A DNA stretch of 64,000 nucleotides, from assembly GCA_902825215.1 (NCBI GenBank), contig LR782234.1:4154001-4218000 (forward strand), written 5' to 3'. Made by a program: the position numbers and the translations under genes. Origin of the DNA: Pseudomonas fluorescens (GTDB lineage Bacteria; Pseudomonadota; Gammaproteobacteria; Pseudomonadales; Pseudomonadaceae). This document shows, one piece after another, positions 53,086-61,196 of the stretch (positions within the stretch are counted from its first letter, which is position 1; every line of letters begins with the position of its first letter). The notes beneath the pieces are model-generated. The model made no database searches. It saw only the letters and a list, made by a program, of their open reading frames with translations, and was not told where the DNA came from.

Positions 53086-53620
53086 AAATATACGCCAGCG
53101 GTTTGAGTGGCTGCAAGGTGTGGTAGATGGACGGATAAAGGTTTCGGATTCACAATTGGAAAACATCATTGACATGAGGTCATTCTGTAATTTAGAAATA
53201 CCCAAGCTCTTTAATAAAATCAGTTATAACACCTTGAAGAATTCCTGCTCACAAAATTTAGTATCTGAAATCTCTCACAATCCTGATAACCAGTGGGAGT
53301 ATATCAAAACCTTGCGTAAGAAAATTTACCAAACTTACACCCGGAGTGATTCCGGAAGCACTGCAATTCACAAACCAACCGAACACTTGCAAATGAATGA
53401 AGCGTTCAACCATGCACAGTTGGCCGCTATTGCCTACCTTGACCTATTTAAATTCGTGAAAACAATAGTAGAGTCTGACAGCAACTTGGATGCAGCTACC
53501 AAATTGCGGATAAGTAATTTTTTATTTGAGTCTAATCAAAAATTTGAAAGCGTCATTTCCTTCACCACTAACTCCTCAAAAACATGGAGCGTTATACAAG
53601 GAGGAAAGGGAAGTGCCTGA
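53066..53620 (+). CDS. Small accessory protein of the recombinase operon, 184 aa
   Basis: A protein of 184 aa from ATG 53066, preceded by GAGG, overlapping the second gene by 20 bases and the fourth by 8. It is helical and charged (NIRQRFEWLQGVVDGRIKVS at the start) without recognisable motifs. In other multi-recombinase elements (Tn554 TnpA/B/C, or trio-type systems) a small non-catalytic protein accompanies the large recombinases, so an orientation or DNA-binding helper role is possible by analogy only. Confidence 0.7.
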   Translation: MKITTIENIRQRFEWLQGVVDGRIKVSDSQLENIIDMRSFCNLEIPKLFNKISYNTLKNSCSQNLVSEISHNPDNQWEYIKTLRKKIYQTYTRSDSGSTAIHKPTEHLQMNEAFNHAQLAAIAYLDLFKFVKTIVESDSNLDAATKLRISNFLFESNQKFESVISFTTNSSKTWSVIQGGKGSA

Positions 53621-55067
53621 CTTTCAGCTTTACCACGAAGGAATGACTCTTGATATGCCATGGAGCGTGAGTTATCCGAGAAACTCCGGCAAACCTACAG
53701 TTATTAAGAAAAAAATTACAAACCAAGTTTACATGTATTGGCCTAATGGCGCGCCATGTACACTGATTAATATTTGGCTGCAAAGTGTAACAGCTCAGTC
53801 CACCGGAAACTCCGCTACTACCTTCGCCATACATATGTCGCACTACATACGCTATTGCTTCGGCAGAAATCTACAACTTTTGGATATCGATGATGACGCT
53901 TTGAGTAAGTTCTCAAAGCATCTGCTTGACCAAAAAAAATTAAAGCATTCCGCACTAGCAGATAAGCGCAATGCCAACCATGTCGCCTATACGATTAGAC
54001 GCGTATTAGATTTTCTGATTTGGTACCAAATGAACTACAGGCTTACGTCTCAGACAAAGCTTATTGGAGAACTCGGCAGTGGCGCCAAAGTCACGATTGA
54101 GTGGAGAATAGGTGATCGCGGACAACCGATGATACTTCACCCTGCAATTCCTACCAAAAGACCACCTGTCGGCGATAAGAAGCCCATGCCGGACGAGTTT
54201 ATTGGAAAGCTTACAGATATAATCGAAACGCTAAGAGCCAAATCAACCACCCCACTTAACCCTATGAACTCTCCCAAGGCGCTAATTCGCCAAGCAAAAA
54301 GTGATTATTTATACAGCAGAAGAATGATCACCGTAAAACTTCAGAAGTTGACTGGACTTAGACCAGATGAGCTCAATAGCATACCTCTTTTGTTGAATAT
54401 GAATCCTATTGAAAAGCGACGTATCTTCATTCCCACTCTAAAAACCCGCCAGATTCCGCGCCCCATCCGCGAATTCCCGCTGACATTGGAGGATGCAATC
54501 GAAATAGCCACATATCTTCATGATCGCAAGCGTTTTTTGGAAATTATTCACCCCAAGAACAACCTGATCATGTCTTTTCTACTCGGACAAAATGGAGATG
54601 CGGTAGAGACTCGTTCGTTAGCTAGAGATTTCAAAAGGCTATGCATTTCTGCGGGTTTAAAAAATGTGCAGGTCTGTCTCTCAATGTTCAGGCACAGATT
54701 CATCACAACTCAAATTGCGTACGAGATAAAATTGGAACTAAAGCGTGACTTAGCACATAAGGATTTGTGGCTGGAGGCAGTGCAGAGACGGATTCTGACA
54801 AAAGTTGCTAAACTGACAGGCCATACAGATCCAATGTCCTTGAAGACATATTTCGACGAAGCATATGCGCTGGTCGTGACAAATTCGCTTAATAAAACAC
54901 CAAGCCAGAAAGCCACGACAATTTCTTTGATTGCAGCTGATATTGACGAGCTATCAAGAAACTCTAATATTCAAAACAACCCCACGCTCGCAAGGAAAAT
55001 CGCTCTGATGGAAAAACGCATTCTTGAGCTTAAGGCATCGGATTTTGGAACTGACATCACTGATTAG
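53613..55067 (+). CDS. Site-specific tyrosine recombinase/integrase, fourth gene of the operon
   Basis: A protein of 484 aa. The GTG start at 53613 has AAGGAGG just before it and overlaps the third gene by 8 bases; an ATG 29 codons upstream in the same frame is less likely. The N-terminal SAM-like core-binding region is near residues 65-135. The catalytic domain has the first Arg in LTGLRPDEL (about 247), box II SMFRHRF (about 358-364) with the second Arg, and TGHTDPMSLKTYFDE (about 403-417) with the Tyr. The first His of His-x-x-Arg is replaced by Ser, an unusual substitution. This is the most typical integrase of the set. Confidence 0.8.
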   Translation: MPDFQLYHEGMTLDMPWSVSYPRNSGKPTVIKKKITNQVYMYWPNGAPCTLINIWLQSVTAQSTGNSATTFAIHMSHYIRYCFGRNLQLLDIDDDALSKFSKHLLDQKKLKHSALADKRNANHVAYTIRRVLDFLIWYQMNYRLTSQTKLIGELGSGAKVTIEWRIGDRGQPMILHPAIPTKRPPVGDKKPMPDEFIGKLTDIIETLRAKSTTPLNPMNSPKALIRQAKSDYLYSRRMITVKLQKLTGLRPDELNSIPLLLNMNPIEKRRIFIPTLKTRQIPRPIREFPLTLEDAIEIATYLHDRKRFLEIIHPKNNLIMSFLLGQNGDAVETRSLARDFKRLCISAGLKNVQVCLSMFRHRFITTQIAYEIKLELKRDLAHKDLWLEAVQRRILTKVAKLTGHTDPMSLKTYFDEAYALVVTNSLNKTPSQKATTISLIAADIDELSRNSNIQNNPTLARKIALMEKRILELKASDFGTDITD

Positions 55068-55588
55068 TAAATGCAAAACGACATGCGTCTTGAATCAAGC
55101 CTTTTGATAATCGATGTTGTTGAATAAATCTCGCCGATAGCTAGGCATGGATACGGGGGCTTACATTTTTCTGCCTTATATATTTTCCCGCCTACTCCCT
55201 CGGCTTACTGGCAATGCAAGTGACCCCATTCACTGACGACTCGACGCATACTTCTCACAGTTGCGGATCGTTGAATTAATCAGCTCAGTATTGGGGCGTC
55301 CACCTTGATTAGGATGAATATATCGGAACCGACGCGACCGATACTTAAAGGTATGTTCGTAAGATACTGATTTTTGGTCGGAAACTTCGAGACTTTGTCT
55401 ACGCACCTTGACAGCAGTAGCCCTCACAGTCTTGATATGTATCCACCTCCTAGGGAATCGGCTCGCGACATCTGGTTCACGAGCTTCCTTACAAGCTGCG
55501 CCTGCCCCGAGAATCGTCCTGCATCAGCCCGAGGTAGAACGGGGGACGATAATCACTCAGAACTTGACCCCTTTTATGGAACAGTGAC
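55068..55588. other. Gap after the recombinase operon
   Basis: About 520 bases, moderately AT-rich. A 65-codon frame on the minus strand (55230-55427) has no supporting features. No repeat matching the left end was found by eye. No supported gene. Confidence 0.5.
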
Positions 55589-56038
55589 ATGGGCTCGAAA
55601 CGAAAACCGTTCATCACCACCAAAGCCGTCAGCGAGGCTGTGATTAGGTCTGGAGAAAGAAACAACTGGGCAGTCTCTGAAGTTACAGAAGAATGGAAAT
55701 TGGCCGGTATCCATCTCACCGAGGAGCTGATTGGCACGGCATTCGATGAAGTTATCTGCAAAGCAAGTTCTGCAGCGCTCTTTCGCAGATGCCATTACAA
55801 GGTGAAGGGATCTGAAATACTCCGCCTTGATCAACCCGCAAGCGCCTTCAACCCCGTGTGCATTCTGGGCAAAAAGGTTCGAACGCTTATCAAAGATCAA
55901 TGGCCTTTAGAGCCTTCAACAACAAATAACCCTCAATGGCACGACTTCACTGATGCAATATTAATGATGCTAATGCAAAGAAAAGTTGTTTCGAATCATT
56001 TGAAAGGCAAGAAAATCGAGCAGGACTTGGGTTTATGA
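55589..56038 (+). CDS. Hypothetical protein, 149 aa
   Basis: A protein of 149 aa, soluble and basic at its start (GSKRKPFITTKAVSEAVIRS), with no motif I recognise. The ATG has only a weak GGA before it. The composition fits the island rather than the core genome. It stands alone between the recombinase operon and the DUF262 pair. Confidence 0.55.
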   Translation: MGSKRKPFITTKAVSEAVIRSGERNNWAVSEVTEEWKLAGIHLTEELIGTAFDEVICKASSAALFRRCHYKVKGSEILRLDQPASAFNPVCILGKKVRTLIKDQWPLEPSTTNNPQWHDFTDAILMMLMQRKVVSNHLKGKKIEQDLGL

Positions 56039-56419
56039 CTGAAGACGATTGCTTTAGGGCGCAATCCATACGCTATGATTCAGTTAGGGCTACCTGGATG
56101 AGCCCTGCAGTCAGCTTGCGAAGCCAGAGGCACCCAGGCCAGAATCCCCTGCTCCGCCCACCTGTCTTGAATGCCTGTCGTGCAGCTGACCTCGACAATA
56201 GGCCTGATTGTGATACAGGCGGGTAGAGCAGGCTCCCTCTTTCTGTTCCTCCCCCCGTACTTTAAGAGCTGGCTCGTATATTTCCGCCCCATGTGCGCGA
56301 CCAGTAACGATGCTGATTGAGACCAAAGCTATTTCGTTCTCAAAAATCCCCGTGTCAGGCTCAAGGTTTTCCGAAGCCAACCGTTTGTGATGGGTAAGTA
56401 CCCTTTTTGAGCGACGGCT
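56039..56419. other. Gap with no supported gene
   Basis: About 380 bases. Overlapping short frames on both strands here (up to 108 codons on the minus strand) lack ribosome-binding sites and recognisable motifs. No repeat or regulatory site was seen. Confidence 0.5.
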
Positions 56420-56731
56420 TTGACCCTCTCTACACATGACTTCGCACAGCGCCTGAACCGGGCCTTATCGTTCCCCTTCACGATTTTCGGCAACCGCCAG
56501 CGGCGCACATGGGTGCGGCTGATCGGCTACATCGAATCCTCAACCTGCGCATCCGAATTCAACAAAGCGGCAGCCTATGCCGAGGGCTATGCACAGGCTT
56601 TGGCCGACAGCGGCCAGATCGATATCTCCACAGACCGGGATCTGCTGATCATTGCAACGGTGGATGCATGGCGATGCGCCCGTACTTACCCGAATACTTC
56701 GACCAACCTGAGCTACCCAGGAAAACTATGA
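56420..56731 (+). CDS. Small hypothetical protein upstream of and overlapping the DUF262 gene
   Basis: A protein of about 103 aa with a TTG start at 56420 and no good alternative. The sequence includes RLNRALSFPFTIFGNRQRRT and AEGYAQALADSGQIDISTDRD; no family is recognised. Its last codons overlap the DUF262 start (ATGA), so the two are expected to be co-translated and may work together. The start is uncertain. Confidence 0.6.
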   Translation: MTLSTHDFAQRLNRALSFPFTIFGNRQRRTWVRLIGYIESSTCASEFNKAAAYAEGYAQALADSGQIDISTDRDLLIIATVDAWRCARTYPNTSTNLSYPGKL

Positions 56732-57330
56732 CTTCCTTTTTTAAACGTTACGCCGACGGCGGAACATCAGACCGGCACATCCATATGCCGCAGCGTCTTC
56801 TGCCCACGACCGTCAGTCATTGTCCCCTCGAGGTCTTAGTCGGCCATTGGGAAAAGTATCTGGTAGACCCCTCCTCCGCTCGTGAGCATTTTCCATGGGC
56901 AGCGCGATTCGTTATGGGCATGCCCGTTCCATCGTGGGCGCGTGGGCTGGAATGGAATCTTGGGCAGAAGTCTCGTTTCATTTCCGCAGTATGGTCGGGC
57001 GCGGATCTGGGGAGCTACCTCACAAATGACTGGTACGAGCCAGTGATCGGTAGCAGGGCATTAGCCGAAAACAGTGAAATTTTGATTGACGGCCAACAAC
57101 GTCTGCACAGCCTGGAAGAGTATCTCCTCGACCGGTTGGCGATTCCTGATGCACAAGGACAGCCAAGGATCTGGTCTGAGCTCGGCAACGGCGAAAGGAA
57201 ACGCTTTCTGTCGACGATCTTTACCCACGTGAGGGTGTCGTCTGGTGACGAGGTGGCATTGCGCAGGACATATGATCTTTGCGCGCAGGGCGTAGTGCCT
57301 CGGTCATTTGATCAACGAGCTGTTCGGTAA
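56728..57330 (+). CDS. DUF262-type protein, solitary, 200 aa
   Basis: A protein of 200 aa from ATG 56728, with AGGA before it. The DUF262 hallmark, ILIDGQQRLHSLEEYLLDRL near residue 112, is the Asp-Gly-Gln-Gln-Arg nucleotide-handling motif known from the N-terminal half of GmrS/GmrD-type modification-dependent restriction enzymes and from ParB-like proteins. No DUF1524 nuclease domain follows, so this is a single-domain form; the end (RRTYDLCAQGVVP) looks like a natural family C-terminus. It could bind or hydrolyse nucleotides in island control or defence. Solitary forms are common on integrative elements. Confidence 0.7.
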   Translation: MTSFFKRYADGGTSDRHIHMPQRLLPTTVSHCPLEVLVGHWEKYLVDPSSAREHFPWAARFVMGMPVPSWARGLEWNLGQKSRFISAVWSGADLGSYLTNDWYEPVIGSRALAENSEILIDGQQRLHSLEEYLLDRLAIPDAQGQPRIWSELGNGERKRFLSTIFTHVRVSSGDEVALRRTYDLCAQGVVPRSFDQRAVR

Positions 57331-57356
57331 CCTTTTAATCAAGACGGTCGGGCGTA

Positions 57357-57471
57357 TCCCTTCGGGAGCGGCTGTCGTAAACCGAGCCCCGCTACGCTGG
57401 GTCTCGGCCCTTCGGGCTTCCATCCTTACGCTCTTCGACCATCATGGTCTGCGCGCTCCGCTTGCAGAGCG
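57357..57471. repeat. Run of five short GC-rich hairpins
   Basis: Successive stem-loops: TCCC-TTC-GGGA (57357-57367), CCGAG with CTCGG (57382-57407), GCCC-TTC-GGGC (57407-57417), GACC with GGTC (57437-57449) and CGCTC with GAGCG (57454-57471). The spacing and repetition are unlike coding sequence. It lies just after the DUF262 gene and might be a structured RNA or DNA element. Confidence 0.6.
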
Positions 57472-57552
57472 ATCCGAGTCACCTTCTTGCTTGGACATTG
57501 GCTACCACTCCCACATACTGCTGAGCATCCGATCAAAGATGAGGCCGGGCAA

Positions 57553-57744
57553 ATGGGTTGGCTATTTTGGAAAGACAAGCGCCCCGCGTGGATTCAGGCG
57601 GAAGAACGGGAATTCATTAAAGCTGCGAACCGCCTAAAGACGCTTCAGGTAACGCCTCGCGGTGGCATGCGCATTGACCCCGAGGAGCTCAGGGATCAGA
57701 TCCTTGAGGCCCGAGAGTTATACAAAGAGCTGGTTCAAAAATAA
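57553..57744 (+). CDS. Small hypothetical protein, 63 aa
   Basis: A protein of 63 aa from ATG 57553 with GAGG 8 bases before. It begins GWLFWKDKRPAWIQAEEREF and is charged and helical, ending ELRDQILEARELYKELVQK. No family is recognised. Support is limited to a good ribosome-binding site and plausible composition. A 291-base gap with no supported gene follows. Confidence 0.5.
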   Translation: MGWLFWKDKRPAWIQAEEREFIKAANRLKTLQVTPRGGMRIDPEELRDQILEARELYKELVQK

Positions 57745-58035
57745 CGGTAGTGAGCGGGCAACCCGTTTGCAGCCAGAGCCCTTTAGCATGGCTTCAGCAC
57801 TACAAAACAAAGGTGTCCACAGAAGCTCGACTTATCGGCACCACGGGCCCCAGGTCGGTGGGTTCTCAATGATATCGAAGATGTGCTGAGCTCGTTCTGC
57901 ATGCGCTCAAAGCCTCTGCTGAGAGCCTGGTGGTGCAGCGGCACCGGTTGCGTTCCGCTTAGTTAAGTAAGAAGAGTACGCCGGATGGATACTATCTACT
58001 AGAAAATCACTTAGCCAGTGTAATCAGGAGCTGAA

Positions 58036-59778
58036 ATGTCACCAGACAACGTCGATGTTCAGGCGACACTTGCGGCCTTCAAGCTACGAGTCAACGTAAA
58101 GGGCCCTCGCAGAAATCTTCCATCCAGCGATGATGACGACTGCTGCAGCGACACCCTACCTGTATCAACCAATGCCTACATCGCAAAGGGCGCAGCCTTT
58201 CAGGCTTCCAAAAAGGCACCCGTACGGCCAGAAGCCTCCATAAAGAAGAGATCTCGCGGGGCTTGGGTGGAGTCTCATCTCCATGAAGCCATCAGGGACA
58301 ACCCATTCCTCCTTTACACCCCAGAGCTGTATACAGGTGGCCTCTACATGGAGGCGATTATCGACAAGCTCCCGCTTCCATTTGGGTTGGTAACTGATTT
58401 CTGCTACATCACCGTCCAGACCAGGACTATCAAGATCACTCTGGTTGAAATCGAGCAAGCCGCCAAGAAGGTCTTCCACAATCCATTGCCGAAGCGGAAT
58501 CAGTTTCAGTGCAAAGCGGAGGAAGCAGTTTGCCAGGTGAGAGAGTGGCAAAGCGGGCTTCGACGTTCTAGCGCCAGGGAAGAATTGTTGGCCAGACTAA
58601 GCCACCTATTCCATCACTACCCGCTTGAGCTTTTCGACCAGGACGGGAAGCCGCTGAGCACAACCCAAATCGATATTGGTTACGTCCTCGTCGTTGGCAA
58701 CGAAATGCCAACTCATCAAGCTCACCACGATCTCATCGACAACCTGTACATCAACGAAGACATCATCTTCATGACCTACCCGATGATGTTGACTCAGGTT
58801 GAGGCTTCTATTCATCACAAAAATACGCTAAGTGTCGGCGCACATAAAACTACGATCAAAACCCTACATCGACCCGATGCACTCGGAACGGCGATTCACT
58901 GGGTTGGAGGACAACTGTTTCCCTCTCTTCCGGTAGATGATCCCTATGGAGTCAGGCTTGCCAGCTTAGGGCACTACCTCGGTAGTAAGTATGCGTCCGT
59001 GCACAATCCAGCGGACACAAAAAAGCTGGTGTACAGAAGCGCCGGCGTTTGCGAGATGCCAGGATGCTGCAACCCAGTAGTTTCAGGGGGTGTGGTGACA
59101 GGATCGATATCGGCAATTTTCGATCCACGACTCGATTACACACAGGTTTTTGAAAGATACCGGCTGGACAATGTGGCGCTCATTTGCAATCAACATCCTG
59201 GCGGGACTCACGGTGACTTCAAATGGGCGTATGAGTCCGATCTTCCACATCCCATGTCGACCCAGCTCATGGCTAGGGGATCTTTCTCCCCTGATCTTGA
59301 TAGGGCCGCAAGTGAATGGGTTGCTAGCTGGGTACGCGACGTTCCAGATGCACTGGCAAATGCTGTAGAACTCAGTCAGGAACATCATCCTGAGCTCTAC
59401 AGGCAGGTGGTTGAGTCTGCCCTCTCCCTTCGTTGTCTCCCGAGGCTCTCACGGTCTATGCTTTGGCAGATTACATTGGACTACTACGAATGCCCCCTTT
59501 CAACCTTCCGCAGATCTGCAGAGCTAGCAAAGCAGGTACCAGTTAAGCATCTGATCAAGGCTGGTCTTATCCGGGTAAATCTTTTAGCTAAGCCAGGAAA
59601 GGAGGTTGAGCCAGTAATCTTCAGTCGAGAGCTTATCGACCATTGCTACCGGTTATTCAGCCCAAGATCTATATTCGGGTTCTACGCTTTGTTCAACGGA
59701 TCACCTCAACGAGTGGTTTCTGAAGTTGCCCGGGCACGAAATCAGAGTTTGCCCCAACAAAAGATTTCGCCCCCATAA
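58036..59778 (+). CDS. Shedu-type nuclease (DUF4263-like) with a zinc-finger/degenerate HNH segment
   Basis: A protein of 580 aa. Residues about 75-175 follow the Shedu nuclease pattern: WVESHLHEAIRDNPFLL, then TDFCYI with the first Asp (about 119), TLVEIEQA with Glu-x-Glu (about 135-142), and EEAVCQVREWQSGL (about 161-174). Many Shedu proteins have Glu-x-Lys; the Glu-x-Glu form also exists, as I recall. A second region has YRSAGVCEMPGCC (about 335-346) and RLDNVALICNQHPGG (about 376-390), a Cys4-like zinc site resembling an HNH finger without the first His. Shedu proteins are single-gene anti-phage systems. This could be a fusion of two nuclease types or a Shedu protein with a zinc-binding target domain. 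A terminator follows. Confidence 0.7.
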   Translation: MSPDNVDVQATLAAFKLRVNVKGPRRNLPSSDDDDCCSDTLPVSTNAYIAKGAAFQASKKAPVRPEASIKKRSRGAWVESHLHEAIRDNPFLLYTPELYTGGLYMEAIIDKLPLPFGLVTDFCYITVQTRTIKITLVEIEQAAKKVFHNPLPKRNQFQCKAEEAVCQVREWQSGLRRSSAREELLARLSHLFHHYPLELFDQDGKPLSTTQIDIGYVLVVGNEMPTHQAHHDLIDNLYINEDIIFMTYPMMLTQVEASIHHKNTLSVGAHKTTIKTLHRPDALGTAIHWVGGQLFPSLPVDDPYGVRLASLGHYLGSKYASVHNPADTKKLVYRSAGVCEMPGCCNPVVSGGVVTGSISAIFDPRLDYTQVFERYRLDNVALICNQHPGGTHGDFKWAYESDLPHPMSTQLMARGSFSPDLDRAASEWVASWVRDVPDALANAVELSQEHHPELYRQVVESALSLRCLPRLSRSMLWQITLDYYECPLSTFRRSAELAKQVPVKHLIKAGLIRVNLLAKPGKEVEPVIFSRELIDHCYRLFSPRSIFGFYALFNGSPQRVVSEVARARNQSLPQQKISPP

Positions 59779-59779
59779 A

Positions 59780-59805
59780 GAAGGGCCCCGCAGGGCCCTC
59801 ATTTG
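59780..59805. terminator. Terminator between the convergent Shedu and MvaT-like genes
   Basis: AGGGCCC (59782-59788) and GGGCCCT (59793-59799) with a four-base loop, followed by CATTTGT; A residues on the left allow use in both directions. Confidence 0.7.
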
Positions 59806-59818
59806 TATTCAAACTATT

Positions 59819-60187
59819 TTAACGGGTCAGCCAGCTCTCCACTGTGTCGGAACCGTGCTCGGCTTTCCATTCTTTCAGGATTTTGTGGTTGCCGCCCTTC
59901 GTCTCGACAACTTCGCCCGAGTGAGGATTTTTGTAGACCTTCACAGCGCGAGCTTTACGGCTGCCCTTGGTTTCAGCCACTGCTGGAGAACGGCGGTTTG
60001 AAGAATGCGGATCGAGAATCGCGACAATGTTGCGCAAGCTGTAACCATACTCACCTAGCAGGTCACGAAGTTTCGTTTCGAATTCAATCTCACGCTTCAG
60101 ACCATCATCGTTTTTCAGTGTTTCAAGCTCTGCCAATTGGGCAGCAAGCTGTTGTTCAAGCGCGCGGAATTCAGCGAGACGGGACAT
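59819..60187 (-). CDS. MvaT/MvaU-family H-NS-like silencer
   Basis: A protein of 122 aa from ATG 60187 (GAGG before it). The N-terminal coiled coil is SRLAEFRALEQQLAAQLAEL. The C-terminal DNA-binding domain has KVYKNPHSGEVVETKGGNHK followed by LKEWKAEHGSDTVESWL, the MvaT AT-pincer/GGN pattern (about residues 84-120). MvaT proteins bind AT-rich DNA and silence foreign genes in Pseudomonas. Finding a copy inside the island, rather than the core mvaT, suggests that it keeps the element quiet or competes with host silencers. Its length matches chromosomal MvaT. Confidence 0.88.
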   Translation of the reverse strand: MSRLAEFRALEQQLAAQLAELETLKNDDGLKREIEFETKLRDLLGEYGYSLRNIVAILDPHSSNRRSPAVAETKGSRKARAVKVYKNPHSGEVVETKGGNHKILKEWKAEHGSDTVESWLTR

Positions 60188-60264
60188 GTAACACCTCAGA
60201 TATTTAGCGTTGGCAGTATAGTCAGCACTATGCAAAGTAGACAATCGAAGGTGTCCTCCGACGC

Positions 60265-60666
60265 TTAACGCTGACGCTCACGCCTTGCAGACATGTGAGC
60301 ATTTAAGTGCTTCATCTCAGCCTGCCATTGAGCCAGGAATTTTTCCCAATCATGGGCGTATAGGCCATCGATCAGGCGCGTCGAGCCGATGCTCGCTTGT
60401 AGAAAACGCTCACGCCACGGCTGTGGAATACTGGCCTCGTCAACAATGTTGATACCGGAACTGTGGCGCTCAATCAGGACTGCTTTGCGGACAGCATCAA
60501 TATCGGGGTGTGGATGACTCTGGTTTAAGTCGACGCGCTCTTGGTCTTCAATGTCGTCAAGCACATTCAAAATAGCGGTAGCTTGTGGGTCGCCCGGCAC
60601 CAGGTGCGAAAGTGTCCAGAGCGCTTTGCGCCTGACAGACTCACGCGTACGAAGATCATCAGCCAT
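60265..60666 (-). CDS. Hypothetical protein coupled to an exonuclease, 133 aa
   Basis: A protein of 133 aa, hydrophilic, with a basic C-terminus (HMSARRERQR) and no known motif. It overlaps the exonuclease gene upstream by 8 bases, so it is translated from the same mRNA. The two may form a pair, for example an enzyme and its regulator, but there is no direct evidence. Confidence 0.65.
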   Translation of the reverse strand: MADDLRTRESVRRKALWTLSHLVPGDPQATAILNVLDDIEDQERVDLNQSHPHPDIDAVRKAVLIERHSSGINIVDEASIPQPWRERFLQASIGSTRLIDGLYAHDWEKFLAQWQAEMKHLNAHMSARRERQR

Positions 60667-61162
60667 GTTCAGTGCCTCGATTGGAACCGGCAGTCAGTCG
60701 ACGATAAAGGTCGGCTAAGAGGCGAGCATCCAGCAGCGCGTGATGGGGAAGTTCCGGGAGCGTCACGTTGTCGATATCATCCGCTTCGAGGTGCCTAAAT
60801 AGCACGATTAGGTTGGTTGGCCGATTGGCAACGTTACCTGGCCAACGATGATCTACGTAGGCTAGTTGGCAGAATAGATCCCAATCCCATTCTGGAGCAT
60901 CGGAGCAAACCTCGAGGGGGCCTTCCAGGTCGCTCAGAAAAGCAAGCAGTGATGCTTGAGCTTCGGACAGAGTTTGCCCATGCAGTGACAGGTCAAGCTG
61001 TGGCAGGACGTTTTGAATTACAAAGTCGCTACAGTCCTGAGTCACGTACGTGTCTGTGAGCTCGACGTAGTATTCATGGCCGGCTTCAGAGACTAGGGCC
61101 AAGGAAATCAACTTCGTGTCTCGGTTGAGCTGAGTGAACTCACAGTCCAGGAATAGCTTCAT
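60659..61162 (-). CDS. DEDDh 3'-5' exonuclease/exoribonuclease
   Basis: A protein of 167 aa. It opens MKLFLDCEFTQLNRDTKLIS, with the first Asp and Glu of the DEDD set, and ends with the conserved HHALLDARLLADLYRRL (His and last Asp, about residues 141-157). It resembles the short Rv2179c-type 3'-5' exoribonucleases. A strong GGAGGAGAGG ribosome-binding site precedes the ATG. It lies in a defence-like region and is separated from the STAND NTPase gene by only 34 bases. Confidence 0.78.
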   Translation of the reverse strand: MKLFLDCEFTQLNRDTKLISLALVSEAGHEYYVELTDTYVTQDCSDFVIQNVLPQLDLSLHGQTLSEAQASLLAFLSDLEGPLEVCSDAPEWDWDLFCQLAYVDHRWPGNVANRPTNLIVLFRHLEADDIDNVTLPELPHHALLDARLLADLYRRLTAGSNRGTEHG

Positions 61163-61196
61163 CCTCTCCTCCGTAGCCCTTACCTTTTTACCTAGT

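Noticed and set aside
55230..55427. 65-codon minus-strand frame after the recombinase operon
   Set aside because: No recognisable sequence, weak start context; basic composition fits chance translation.
56111..56437. 108-codon minus-strand frame before the DUF262 pair
   Set aside because: No start context or family features, and its 3' neighbour gene on the other strand is better supported.
57662..57889. 75-codon frame after the 63-aa small gene
   Set aside because: Overlaps the better supported small gene in another frame and has no ribosome-binding site or motif.
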